A stretch of 9,703 nt of DNA, from positions 1 to 9,703 of the forward strand of contig DIKC01000157.1 of NCBI GenBank assembly GCA_002421565.1. The letters run 5' to 3'. Positions 1 to 7,649 of this stretch are shown here, one piece after another. Made by a program: the position numbers and the translations under genes. How positions within the stretch are numbered: position 1 is the stretch's first letter; the number at the start of each line of letters is the position of its first letter. Source of the stretch: Desulfobulbaceae bacterium UBA5628. GTDB lineage: Bacteria > Desulfobacterota > Desulfobulbia > Desulfobulbales > Desulfurivibrionaceae. The notes under the pieces were generated by a model that saw nothing but the letters and a program-made list of their open reading frames with translations, did not search any database and was not told where the DNA came from.

Positions 1-1002
1 CCGATATCGACATCAACGGCCAGACGGCGGTACTCAATGTCACTCAGGCTCAGTTGAGCATCAGCGACAGCGAGGGTAGCGGCAGCGCCACCGTGCAGTT
101 GGCCGGTGACGGTTCCGATGCCGATCTCACCGGGGTTACCCTGGACGACGGCGTGACCGGGATTGATCTCAACGGCCAGACCGCCACCCTTACATTGGCC
201 CAGGGGCTGCTCACCATCACCCCCAACGGCGGTACCAGTGCCATTGTGGACAGCGTGGCCGCCCTCACCGGCGAGGTCGGCGATCTCTCCGGTGTTACCA
301 CCGTTACCGTGCAGTTGGCCGGTGACGGCTCCGATGCCGATCTTTCCGCAGTTGAACTCGACAACGATGTTACCGACATCGACGTTAACGGCCAGACCGC
401 CATACTTAGCGTGGCCCAGGGTCAGCTTGACATTACCCTGACCGGTGGCACCGCCGAAGTTCTGCTGGCCGGTGACGGCTCCGATGCCGATCTCACCGGC
501 GTGACTCTGGATGCAAATGTTTCAGCCCTTGACCTTAACGGCCAGACCGCGGTACTGACCGTGGATCAGGCTGGCTTGACCATCACCGCCAGTGGCGGTA
601 CCTACTCGGTGGTTGACAGCGTCGCCGCCCTCACCGGCGAGGTCGGCGATCTCTCCGGGGCCTCCACCATCACCGCCCTGTTGGCCGCCGATGGCTCCGA
701 TGACGATCTCACCGCCGTCACCCTTGATACCGATGTCACCGATATCGACATCAACGGCCAGACCGCAGTGCTCAGTGTGGCCCAAGGCCAGCTTAACATT
801 ACCCTGAACGGCGGAACCGCCGAGGTGAAGCTGGCCGGTGACGGCTCCGATGCCGATCTTACCGGGGTAACCCTGGATACGGATGTCACCGACCTTAATC
901 TTAACGGCCAGACTGCAGTGCTGACGGTTGCCCAGGCTGGCTTGTCCATCACCGCCAACGGCGGCACCTACAGCATTGACGACTCCATCACCGCCATTGG
1001 TG
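1..1002 (+). repeat. Higher-order tandem repeat, 366-bp period, within the RTX gene
   Basis: The LAGDGSDADL-type motif starts at 99, 315, 465, 681 and 831, so spacing alternates 216 and 150 nt (72 and 50 aa). Two subunits make one 366-bp (122-aa) unit. The longer subunit carries an extra DSVAALTGEVGDLSG linker, seen at 247 and again, nearly identical in DNA, at 613, exactly 366 nt later. The array enters the window already under way (DIDINGQTA at base 3) and fades after about 1002. High DNA identity between units suggests recent unit duplication or gene conversion. Confidence 0.85.
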
Positions 1003-2021
1003 ATCCTGACAATGCGGCCATTCTCAACGCGGCAACCGCCATCAATATCACCGAAACTACAATCACCACCGCAGTCAGTCTGGCGCATATCGATCCCTCC
1101 CTGGTGGTAACCTTCAATGATGGAACTACCGTCGCGCTCGACGCTTCCACCGGTTTGACAGCGCATGTTGATCATGTCAGCACGTGGACTGTTACTGACA
1201 ACGGGGATGGAGCTATATTGATCGTCACCGGTATGGATGTAGACACCGATTTCAACATCGTCCTTGCCGATGTCACTTTTGATGGCACCGGCAGTGTCGT
1301 GGTGGCGAATGTGGCCGCTAACCTCACCCTGACAACGGCTGATCTCACCGGGGTGGATGTGTTCCAAATCGACACCGACGCAACACTGACCGTACCATTT
1401 AATACAACCGGCTTTGGAGCTCAAGCCCTTGCCGGGGCTGGGAATCTGGCGGTCGAGGGTGCAGCGACAGCCGACACCATCGATCTTTCCAACAACATCA
1501 CCTTTCTGGAAAGCTTCAGCGGCGCCATCACCATCGACGGCGGGGCTGAAGCCGACATCATCACTGGCACCGCCGGCGACGACACCATCATCGGTGGCGC
1601 CGGGGCCGACGACCTGACCGGCGGTGACGGCGCCGATACCTTCGAGTTTGCGGACGCTGATTCGGAGGCCGGAAGTGGTGCTGGTGTCGCAGATGTTGCC
1701 GGAGCACTTGCCAACGGCATCGACGTCATCCGCGACTTCACCGATGGCGATGATCTGATCGACCTGACCGGGATCACCAGCCTGACTGGCGCCTCGGTAA
1801 CCCAGGGAGAGAGCATCGGCACCATCGGCCAAAACAATATCCACGTCCTGAACGGCACCGGCGCCAACGGGGTAAACAACGGCGACGCGGTGGTGCTGAT
1901 CAACGCCGACACCACCGAGGATGCCACAGCTTTCGCCGATTTTGAGATGGCCATCTACATCGTAAATGGCGCATCCGTAACCTGGACCACCGACGACTTC
2001 GACATTACCCCAGCAGCCTAA
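1..2021 (+). CDS. RTX-type calcium-binding repeat protein, C-terminal part (5' end outside window)
   Basis: The frame is open from base 3 with no start in view, so this is the 3' part of a longer gene; a TTG at 54 is only an internal Leu. About 330 residues of Asp/Gly/Thr/Leu-rich tandem repeats come first, each with GDGSDADLTGVTLD and a later NGQTAxLxxAQ core. A less repetitive beta-rich region follows. A nonapeptide block near 1539-1646 (GTAGDDTII, GGAGADDLT, GGDGADTFEF) matches RTX calcium-binding repeats. After it comes a serralysin-C-like stretch (IDVIRDFTDGDDLIDLTGI) and an acidic, hydrophobic tail ending DDFDITPAA, typical of uncleaved type I secretion signals. There are almost no Cys residues. 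From the family, it is likely exported in one step to the cell surface or medium, folds on binding calcium, and acts as an adhesin or surface-layer-like protein. No type I exporter genes are in the window. No catalytic domain is visible. Confidence 0.85.
   Translation, partial: DIDINGQTAVLNVTQAQLSISDSEGSGSATVQLAGDGSDADLTGVTLDDGVTGIDLNGQTATLTLAQGLLTITPNGGTSAIVDSVAALTGEVGDLSGVTTVTVQLAGDGSDADLSAVELDNDVTDIDVNGQTAILSVAQGQLDITLTGGTAEVLLAGDGSDADLTGVTLDANVSALDLNGQTAVLTVDQAGLTITASGGTYSVVDSVAALTGEVGDLSGASTITALLAADGSDDDLTAVTLDTDVTDIDINGQTAVLSVAQGQLNITLNGGTAEVKLAGDGSDADLTGVTLDTDVTDLNLNGQTAVLTVAQAGLSITANGGTYSIDDSITAIGDPDNAAILNAATAINITETTITTAVSLAHIDPSLVVTFNDGTTVALDASTGLTAHVDHVSTWTVTDNGDGAILIVTGMDVDTDFNIVLADVTFDGTGSVVVANVAANLTLTTADLTGVDVFQIDTDATLTVPFNTTGFGAQALAGAGNLAVEGAATADTIDLSNNITFLESFSGAITIDGGAEADIITGTAGDDTIIGGAGADDLTGGDGADTFEFADADSEAGSGAGVADVAGALANGIDVIRDFTDGDDLIDLTGITSLTGASVTQGESIGTIGQNNIHVLNGTGANGVNNGDAVVLINADTTEDATAFADFEMAIYIVNGASVTWTTDDFDITPAA
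1539..1646 (+). repeat. RTX calcium-binding nonapeptide repeats
   Basis: Four consecutive GGxGxDxUx-type nonapeptides are encoded here: GGAEADIIT, GTAGDDTII, GGAGADDLT, GGDGADTFE. The first two are slightly degenerate. In the family such rows fold as a parallel beta-roll, with the Asp side chains binding calcium outside the cell. The number of repeats is small compared with large RTX toxins. Confidence 0.85.
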
Positions 2022-2031
2022 AACCAACCTC

Positions 2032-2057
2032 GGCGGCGGGAACTCACTCCCGCCGCC
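2032..2057 (+). terminator. First of two tandem hairpins after the RTX gene
   Basis: Stem ggcggcggga (2032-2041) pairs perfectly with tcccgccgcc (2048-2057) around a 6-nt loop, 11 nt after the RTX stop codon. There is no T-run directly after it, so alone it would be a poor intrinsic terminator. It may protect the 3' end or reinforce the second hairpin. Confidence 0.6.
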
Positions 2058-2067
2058 GGGCCACAGC

Positions 2068-2107
2068 ACCGGGGCGGCCTTAACCAGGCCGCCCCGGTCT
2101 CTTTTTC
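2068..2107 (+). terminator. Rho-independent terminator of the RTX gene
   Basis: A perfect 13-bp stem, accggggcggcct (2068-2080) with aggccgccccggt (2086-2098), has a 5-nt loop (taacc) and is followed by ctcttttt. This is a strong intrinsic terminator. It separates the RTX gene from the radical SAM gene that begins only about 30 nt later. Confidence 0.93.
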
Positions 2108-2140
2108 TTATCACCCTGCGTGCAACTTCCCGGAAAAATG

Positions 2141-3316
2141 ATGGCCGTGCATTTAGAGACAAACGAGGTAACATTGACGAACCAGTCCCGCGACGACGGG
2201 AATGGTCTGCGTCAACGCTATTGTCCCTCAACGACCATGGCAGCATGGGATTTCACCGACCGGGAGCTGCGGGAAGCCATTAACGGCGAACGCTTGCTCT
2301 GCCCATCGCTGGATCTCTCCAACGCCTGTAACCTCAACTGCCCCTATTGTTTCACGGAGCCGGGAAACGCAACCTACAAAAAACGCCGCGCCGACGAGCT
2401 GGATGAGCCCGAACTGTACGGGGTGATCGAGCAGATGGCGGCGGCCGGCGCCCGGACCATCAACATCATCGGGGCCGGCGAGCCGTTGCTGGACCCGCGC
2501 TTTGAACGAATCGCCCGATTTATTCAGAGCAAGGGTATCCGCCTGCTGGTTGCGACCAACGGCTGCGAACTGGTGCGCAGGCCCAATCTGCTGGGACTGT
2601 TGCGGGATATCGGGGCCAATGTGATTGTGAAAATGAATTCACTCAATGAAACCCTGGAGGATGCCATGGTCGGCCACGCCGGTTATGCCGGGCAACGCGA
2701 CCAGGCCCTGGCCCTCCTTCTGGCGGTCGGATTCAATCACGGCACCCCAAGCCGCCTGGGAGTCAACACCGTCATAACCACCGGCAACCGGCGGGAGATA
2801 AGCGCCCTGCACCAATACTGCCGATTGCAAAACATTGTTTTCATCGCCGGCTCCTACATGCCGGCCGGACGAACTGGAACCGTAAATTTAAACCACGGCC
2901 GGACCGTAACCGGAGCAACGCCACCCTGGGCTCCAGCCAGCCCCGCCGAGATTAAAACCATTGGGGATGAATTGCGGGAATGGGATCGTGCCCACGGATA
3001 TCCCCTGGTCGCAAATCCGGCCTATACCTCGGGGCTGCCCTGCGTGCAATCCTTGGGCCTGTATGTAGATGTGGCGGGCAAGGTTTGGCCATGCTCGACC
3101 AAGAAACAACTTGTTGACGGCAGACTTCTTGATACCCCCTTGGGCATGGTGCGTGGACAGAGAAGTAATCTTGGTGAAATATTTCGCGATCATCCATACA
3201 TGAAAAAGGTGCGGGCTGAGTACCAGGGGGATTGCCCCTACAAAAAGGCAGCGGCGGCCGCTGGGAGCGACAAGAATCTTACTGAGCCGGAGGGGTGCAA
3301 TGAAACAGCGTGTTAG
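2141..3316 (+). CDS. Radical SAM protein with SPASM-like C-terminal region
   Basis: From the ATG at 2141 the product is 391 aa. The radical SAM cluster motif is CNLNCPYC, with Cys63, Cys67 and Cys70 (CX3CX2C). The sequence INIIGAGEPLLDP (around 111-115) fills the SAM-contacting GGE position. The C-terminal third has further Cys at 301, 318, 365, 386 and 391, with GLYVDVAGKVWPCS resembling the SPASM/twitch fold that binds auxiliary 4Fe-4S clusters. Such enzymes cleave SAM to a 5'-deoxyadenosyl radical; many SPASM members modify peptides or enzymes, but the substrate here is unknown. The start is uncertain: the frame opens at GTG 2120 without a Shine-Dalgarno, ATG 2141 has GGAA 5 nt upstream, and TTG 2174 has GAGG 5 nt upstream. 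The 3' end overlaps the next gene by 17 nt, implying translational coupling. No short precursor-peptide gene was found next to it. Confidence 0.88.
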   Translation: MAVHLETNEVTLTNQSRDDGNGLRQRYCPSTTMAAWDFTDRELREAINGERLLCPSLDLSNACNLNCPYCFTEPGNATYKKRRADELDEPELYGVIEQMAAAGARTINIIGAGEPLLDPRFERIARFIQSKGIRLLVATNGCELVRRPNLLGLLRDIGANVIVKMNSLNETLEDAMVGHAGYAGQRDQALALLLAVGFNHGTPSRLGVNTVITTGNRREISALHQYCRLQNIVFIAGSYMPAGRTGTVNLNHGRTVTGATPPWAPASPAEIKTIGDELREWDRAHGYPLVANPAYTSGLPCVQSLGLYVDVAGKVWPCSTKKQLVDGRLLDTPLGMVRGQRSNLGEIFRDHPYMKKVRAEYQGDCPYKKAAAAAGSDKNLTEPEGCNETAC

Positions 3317-4490
3317 CAAGAGCGGCCTTGCTGAATCAGGCATAGGGCCCATTTTTACACTGATGCGACAGGATATGACAGGGGCCTTTATAAGCGTGGC
3401 CGGGCCGCTGTTTGTCGCATGGTTTTTTACAGTTATTCGGACAAAAACACTCTTACCGCCACCCATTGCTTCCCTGGACTTTTATGATTGTGCTGTTTTT
3501 TTCGTTACCTTCCTCGGAACCGGGATTTGGTGGTTACGAAAAATCGACATACGCTTGCGTCCGTTCAAGTCCGTGCTGGCGGAATTGTATAACCACGAAC
3601 ATCTCGAACCGGCGCTGAAAGGGGCAGCCATCGAGTACCTTAAAGACTACACGCATAACTTGTTTACAGGAATTTCCGGTATCGGAAGTAAGGTGCATGC
3701 ACTGTGGGAGATCGAGTTTTTACGAACCCTTCCGGTCAGGGACACCGATGTGAGGAGTACGGTACGCGAACGTGTCGAGTCCCTGTGCAACCGACTGGCT
3801 TGCAGTGGTCAAATCGAATCCTATTTTGCTACGGAAGACATAGTGCCTCATGAGCTGGACGCCTTCCACACCGACTGGTGGCAAAGACACCGGGAAGCAC
3901 TGCAAAGCAGCGGAATTATAGACCGAAAGCGACTGCTGGTCATGGAGCACTCCACCTTTACCAACGAATTGACACATCATCAGAAAGCCTTTGAATGTTA
4001 CATAAAACAGAACAAAGACATCGATACGGAACTCAGAATTCTGGTTTATGCGGATAAGAACGTGCTTGAAAGACATTTCCCCGGGGTCTATTCATGGAAT
4101 TATGCCGCCTACGGCGAAAACGCGAATAGCAGCGAACCAGGACGGCCCAAGAAAGGAAAAGTCTTCATCCATTATCCGGATAACACCATTGAGATACTGT
4201 CTGCTATGCGTGCCAACGCATATCTGCACCCCAAAACAGAGGGATGGCAGAATAGCGACAACCAAATGATTACAAGCGGCCTGTTTGTATCCGGAAATAT
4301 CAAGGACGTGCATGACCTTCAGTCTTATTCCCTGTATTTATCCAGCGGTATTAAAAGCCCCTGTCCTGCACCGCCAACGCCATCCACAACGTCCCACCCT
4401 GCCAGCTGCTGGGCGCATCATCTGGTGGGAAGGGCAGGATGCACACTGACTACCGACGCTCCCACACCGGCAACATCACAGGAACCCCCC
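3300..4490 (+). CDS. Two-TM membrane-anchored protein of unknown family (no stop codon of its own)
   Basis: The ATG at 3300 lies inside the end of the radical SAM gene and has a good ribosome site (GGAGG, 3289-3293, 6 nt away). The product has two hydrophobic segments, near residues 27-46 (ISVAGPLFVAWFF) and 61-79 (CAVFFVTFLGTGIWW). A basic stretch follows, then a soluble region of about 270 residues rich in charged and aromatic residues that is probably cytoplasmic. I do not recognise the family. Recognisable folding ends near YSLYLSSGI (about 4354). After that the frame becomes Pro/Thr/Ser/Ala-rich, like translated non-coding DNA, and stays open to 5486. Either the native stop was lost in a deletion or insertion, or a fusion exists. 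The gene is visibly more A/T-rich than its neighbours, which suggests separate acquisition. Coupling to the radical SAM gene suggests the two work together, for instance with the membrane protein as substrate, anchor or effector (inference). Confidence 0.7.
4355..4490 (+). other. Junction between the membrane-protein gene and the ABC operon; hairpin-forming leader
   Basis: The translation of this stretch (CPAPPTPSTTSHPASC and onward) is low-complexity and shows no domain, so it is more likely the leader of the ABC operon than coding sequence. It holds a 7-bp stem tcccacc (4392-4398) / ggtggga (4424-4430) with a possible inner stem. No T-run follows, and no riboswitch consensus was recognised. 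No convincing sigma-70 promoter was seen. A ribosome site AGGAA (4480-4484) precedes the ATG at 4491. Confidence 0.5.
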
Positions 4491-5486
4491 ATGACAGCCA
4501 CCCGGCGAATTATCCAGTTTGCTGCCATTGTCGCGCTGGCACTGCTATCGGCCAGTTGCAACAATTCCGAGCCAAAAACCACGCCGTCCGCCAACCGCGT
4601 CGTCATCGCGGTCAATCAGTACATTCATCATCCCAACCTGGAAGCGGTATTGGACGGCTTTAAGGCGGTCATGAGCGAAGCGGCCGGGCCGGAAGGCTGG
4701 GAGGTTGATTATCGCTTACAAGTCGCAAACGGCGATGTCAGCACCGCCGGCCACATTGCCGCTCAGCAGGCAGCCGGGCGACCGGCCCTGATCCTGGCCC
4801 TGGCAACTCCTTCAGCCCAGGCGAGCGTAAAATCAACCAAGTCGATTCCGGTGGTTTTCGGGGCGATTACCGATCCGGTTGCCGCCGGCCTGGTTGCCTC
4901 CATGGAGCGCCCCGGCGGCAACGCCACCGGCTCCAGTGACCGCTGGCCAACTGAAAAACAGGTGGCGTTGATTCGCACCCTGATGCCTGAAGCCCGCTCG
5001 GTCGGCATCCCCTTTAATCCCGGCGAGGCGAACAGCGTCGCCTCCATGCAACTGCTGCGCCCGGCCTTTGCGGCATCGGGATTGCAATTGCGGGAGGTGG
5101 CGGTAAGCAATACCTCGGAACTGATCCCGGCAATCCGCAGCGTAATCGACCGCTGCGACCTCCTCTTTGCCCCGGCGGACAACACGGTACTCGCCGGACT
5201 CGACGCAGTGATCAAGTTGGCCCGCGCTCGCCAAATTCCCCTCTTTGTCGGTGACGAAGGGAGTGTGCGCAAGGGCGGCGTGGCGACCTACGGCATTGAT
5301 TACCGGGCTCTCGGCGAAGAAACCGGCAAGATTGCACTGCGAATTCTGCAAGGGGAATCGCCGGGGAACATTCCCGTAGCGGTAAGCGCCGGCGCCCGGC
5401 TGGTGTTGAATCCGGCCGAGGCGGCGCGGCAGGGCTTGCGTTTTCCGGATGAACTTATCGCGGCCGCTACCTTGGTGGAAGAGTAA
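4491..5486 (+). CDS. ABC transporter substrate-binding lipoprotein (ABC_sub_bind / TrpX family)
   Basis: The product is 331 aa from ATG 4491, chosen because AGGAA lies 6 nt upstream and a classic export signal starts there: basic MTATRR, hydrophobic AAIVALALL, then LSASC with Cys23 as probable lipidated residue. The lipobox is slightly atypical (Ser at -1). The mature part shows family hallmarks: VVFGAITDPVAAGLV, then PGGNATGSSD near 141-150, a FNPGEANS-type segment, a DNTVLAG-type segment, and a C-terminal IDYRALGEETG. It would bind a small solute in the periplasm and deliver it to the permease encoded next. Relatives include tryptophan binders, but specificity cannot be read here. The same reading frame continues upstream to 3300 without a stop, so automatic gene callers may report a 728-aa fusion. 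An internal lipoprotein signal makes a functional fusion unlikely. The permease start is 7 nt downstream. Confidence 0.88.
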   Translation: MTATRRIIQFAAIVALALLSASCNNSEPKTTPSANRVVIAVNQYIHHPNLEAVLDGFKAVMSEAAGPEGWEVDYRLQVANGDVSTAGHIAAQQAAGRPALILALATPSAQASVKSTKSIPVVFGAITDPVAAGLVASMERPGGNATGSSDRWPTEKQVALIRTLMPEARSVGIPFNPGEANSVASMQLLRPAFAASGLQLREVAVSNTSELIPAIRSVIDRCDLLFAPADNTVLAGLDAVIKLARARQIPLFVGDEGSVRKGGVATYGIDYRALGEETGKIALRILQGESPGNIPVAVSAGARLVLNPAEAARQGLRFPDELIAAATLVEE

Positions 5487-5493
5487 ACGCGCA

Positions 5494-6381
5494 ATGTGGG
5501 GTGGCCTCGATAGTGCGATTCAGTTGGGATTGTTGTTTGCGGTTCCGGCTCTTGCCGTTGCCTTTTCCTTTCGAGTGATCGGTTTTCCCGACCTGACCCC
5601 GGACGGCTCGTTTGTCTTCGGCGCGGCGCTGGGTGCGACCCTGCTCCGGGACGGCCACTCTCTCTCCGCCGCTTTTGCCGCCGCAATGCTCGGCGGAGCG
5701 GCGGCAGGTCTCGCCACGGCGGGAATCCATCTCTGGCTGCGGGTCTCGAAGCTGTTGAGCGGTATCCTGGTGATGACGATGCTCTATTCGTTATCGCTAC
5801 GGGTGATGGGCACTTCCAACATCCCACTATTGAACCTGGAGACCTTTTTCGCATTGCTGCCCATGCAGGGGATGTTGCCGGGGATCGCGGGCACGGCTGT
5901 TCCGGTCGGTCTGGCGGCCTTGGCGATTACGATATTATTGAAAACCGAATTGGGAATTCTCCTGCGGGCAGCCGGAGACAACGAATCGGCGCTGGCCTTG
6001 CGAGGAATTCGGCGCGGCCCCCTGCTCTGCACTGGGTTGGCGCTAACCAACGCCCTGGCGGCGGCCGGCGGCTTGATCATCGCACAGTATCAAGGGTTTG
6101 TAGATATTTCGATGGGAATCGGGCTGGTAATCATCTGTCTGGCGGCCATTGTGATCGGTGAAATCTTGCTTCGCCCCCATTGCGTACTGTTGCTGATAAC
6201 GGCTCCGATCCTCGGCATGCTGCTCTATCAAGGCACAGTCTCCCTGGCCCTGCGCTTCGGCCTGCCGCCGACCGATCTCAAGGTGGCGACCGCATTGCTG
6301 GCGCTGGCTTTTATCGCCCTTGATCGTTTGCGCTTTTCCGGGAATATCGCCACCCGCCAGATCGGAAACCACAATGTCTGA
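5494..6381 (+). CDS. ABC transporter permease (BPD_transp_2 type, partner of ABC_sub_bind proteins)
   Basis: The product is 295 aa from ATG 5494, preceded by GGAAGAG at 5477-5483. It is an integral membrane protein with about eight hydrophobic segments, for example near 10-28, 40-50, 60-82, 88-105, 130-150, 178-198, 205-225 and 229-255. The LTPDGSFVFGAALGA segment after the first helix is typical of this permease family. The cytoplasmic loop LLRAAGDNESALALRGI (about 156-172) is the coupling-helix region that contacts the ATPase. It should form a channel, probably as a homodimer, for the solute carried by the upstream lipoprotein. An upstream in-frame start at 5449 would overlap the binding-protein gene and add a polar, charged extension, so it was not used. 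The 3' end overlaps the ATPase gene by 8 nt. Confidence 0.9.
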   Translation: MWGGLDSAIQLGLLFAVPALAVAFSFRVIGFPDLTPDGSFVFGAALGATLLRDGHSLSAAFAAAMLGGAAAGLATAGIHLWLRVSKLLSGILVMTMLYSLSLRVMGTSNIPLLNLETFFALLPMQGMLPGIAGTAVPVGLAALAITILLKTELGILLRAAGDNESALALRGIRRGPLLCTGLALTNALAAAGGLIIAQYQGFVDISMGIGLVIICLAAIVIGEILLRPHCVLLLITAPILGMLLYQGTVSLALRFGLPPTDLKVATALLALAFIALDRLRFSGNIATRQIGNHNV

Positions 6382-7141
6382 CGGAAATACCGGCAAAGAG
6401 GCGGTATCTCTGCGGGATGTCACCTTTTCCTATGGAGCGGACGGCGACACAACTGCGATCCCGGTTTTTACCGGTTTAAACCTCTCCATAAAGACGGGGC
6501 AGACGGTCGGGATCGTGGGACGAAACGGGAGCGGCAAAAGCACATTGCTGAAACTGATTCGTGGGGCACTTGCACCGGACACGGGACGGGTGGCCCTGTT
6601 CTCCCGCATGGTGGCGGAGGCAGGTGTACTGCACAGCCGACCGAAAGTATCACTTATTTCCCAGCGGCCGGACGCCTCGCTGGGGCCGACCATGACGGTT
6701 TTTGAAAATTATCTACTGGCTCGTCACGGGAGCAGGCCGTCACTGCGCTGGGCTTTCACCCGCAAGGAAAGAGAAAAGTGCTTGGCGCTGGTGCGGCGAG
6801 CGGGAGTGTCGTTGGAGGACAAGCTCGATGAGCAAATTCGTTTCTTGTCCGGAGGCCAGCAACAGGCGCTTTCGGTGTTGCTGGGCCTGATGTTGGACGA
6901 CCCCATCCTGTTGATGGATGAACCGACCGCCTCCTTAGACCCGATCAGCGCCGACAAAGTGCTCGACCTGGCGGCGGAATATGTTCGGGAACGGCAAGGG
7001 TTGGCGACCATAGTCTCGCACCGGCTGGCTGAATTGTTGCCTCGCTGCGACAGTATCATAATCTTGATCGACGGCAAGGCCGAACACCGTTACCGCCACG
7101 ACTCGGAATGGACAATGGAAGCCTTCAGGCAAGCGCTGTAG
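6374..7141 (+). CDS. ABC transporter ATP-binding protein
   Basis: The product is 255 aa from ATG 6374 and carries all nucleotide-binding motifs: Walker A GRNGSGKST (49-57), Q-loop at Gln97 (SLISQRP), signature LSGGQQQ (158-164), Walker B ILLMDEP (178-184) with catalytic Glu183, D-loop SLD (187-189) and switch His216 (IVSH). It energises the importer formed with the two preceding genes. Overlap with the permease stop codon implies coupled translation. An upstream in-frame start at 6320 lies deep in the permease gene and gives a non-conserved extension, so the ATG was preferred. It is the last gene of the operon; no clear intrinsic terminator follows directly. Confidence 0.93.
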   Translation: MSDGNTGKEAVSLRDVTFSYGADGDTTAIPVFTGLNLSIKTGQTVGIVGRNGSGKSTLLKLIRGALAPDTGRVALFSRMVAEAGVLHSRPKVSLISQRPDASLGPTMTVFENYLLARHGSRPSLRWAFTRKEREKCLALVRRAGVSLEDKLDEQIRFLSGGQQQALSVLLGLMLDDPILLMDEPTASLDPISADKVLDLAAEYVRERQGLATIVSHRLAELLPRCDSIIILIDGKAEHRYRHDSEWTMEAFRQAL

Positions 7142-7371
7142 CAAAGGGGCGGCCCCGGCCCACGAGTGCCCGATTCCCGATTCCCAATTGACAATTTTAA
7201 CCGCCCTCGGTTATTTTCCCCCTGTCGCCGGAATACCGGCGGCCGGGATTGACAGCCCGTAGCCAAAGAAAGACCATCGGTGCCGCCAATTATGGCGGTT
7301 GCCGAGGTCCGTTCTGCCATGGCCGTCCCCCTTGGGTGGGCCATGTGGGAAGCAATGCTCGCTTTAGCCAT
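7142..7371. other. Gene-free stretch with several hairpins between convergent genes
   Basis: No credible gene was found. Structures seen: cgccgg/ccggcg around aata (7226-7241); a longer imperfect hairpin at 7272-7309 made of gacc/ggtc, tcgg/ccga and ccgcca/tggcgg around an atta loop; and atggcc/ggccat (7319-7344) with an inner ccc/ggg. A tandem cgattcc repeat and an aattgacaatt palindrome lie near 7170-7197. Together these look like a folded RNA or a transcription-ending region for the facing genes, but no known RNA family was matched and the strand is undetermined. Confidence 0.4.
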
Positions 7372-7620
7372 TTAACCTGCAAGCTTGGCCTCTCGCTGGG
7401 CAAGCACCTCATCATGATCCACAAAAATAGCCTCATGGCTATCCGCTTCGATCAAGGCATCCTGAATGCCTTTTATCTGCCATTCGTTTACATCGAGATA
7501 CTGTTCCAGCGCCTCTTCGATGACGAATGATTTTGAGCGGCGAGTAGCGCGAGCAAGAGTTTCAATACGGCTACGGGTGTCGGGCTTGACCCGTACTGTC
7601 AAACTGGCGGCCTTGAGCAT
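7372..7620 (-). CDS. Ribbon-helix-helix (CopG/ParD-like) antitoxin, apparently without a partner toxin
   Basis: The product is 82 aa. The start at 7620 is fixed by a strong ribosome site (AGGAGG complement at 7627-7632, 6 nt away) and by the usual beginning MLKAASLTVRVKPDTRSRIE. The strand SLTVRV (6-11) and the two following helices (DTRSRIETLARAT and SKSFVIEEALEQYL) form an RHH fold that dimerises to bind palindromic DNA. The C-terminal tail (about 45-82, acidic at DHDEVLAQRE) would be the toxin-neutralising part. In the family a ParE/RelE toxin gene normally follows at once, but here the downstream bases (below 7372) encode no such protein. It is therefore an orphan antitoxin or repressor, or the toxin was deleted. 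Its promoter carries a palindrome it may bind for autoregulation. Confidence 0.82.
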   Translation of the reverse strand: MLKAASLTVRVKPDTRSRIETLARATRRSKSFVIEEALEQYLDVNEWQIKGIQDALIEADSHEAIFVDHDEVLAQREAKLAG

Positions 7621-7649
7621 GATATTCCTCCTCAGGTAAAATGCAAACA

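Noticed and set aside
1..1002. CRISPR-like array because of regular repeats
   Set aside because: The repeats are coding, 150-216 nt apart, with related rather than unique sequence between them.
522..2246. 574-codon open frame on the minus strand under the RTX gene
   Set aside because: It is the antisense shadow of a high-G+C repeat gene: it mirrors the repeats, crosses the terminators at 2032-2107, has no ribosome site, and its translation is Gly/Asp/Val-rich with no domain.
4355..4490. TPP, guanidine or T-box leader before the ABC operon
   Set aside because: None of the conserved core sequences of these elements is present; only simple stems are seen.
7226..7344. Cyclic-di-GMP (GEMM), cobalamin or other known riboswitch in the gap
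   Set aside because: Short fragments such as ggcaacc and ggctacgggc on the minus strand recall GEMM motifs, but the order and core are missing, and the downstream gene is an antitoxin with its own promoter.
7090..7371. Minus-strand open frame starting directly after the RHH antitoxin stop, where a toxin would be expected
   Set aside because: The translation (MAKASIASHMAHPRG and on) shows no ParE/RelE features, no ribosome site beyond the overlap, and runs antisense into the ATPase gene.
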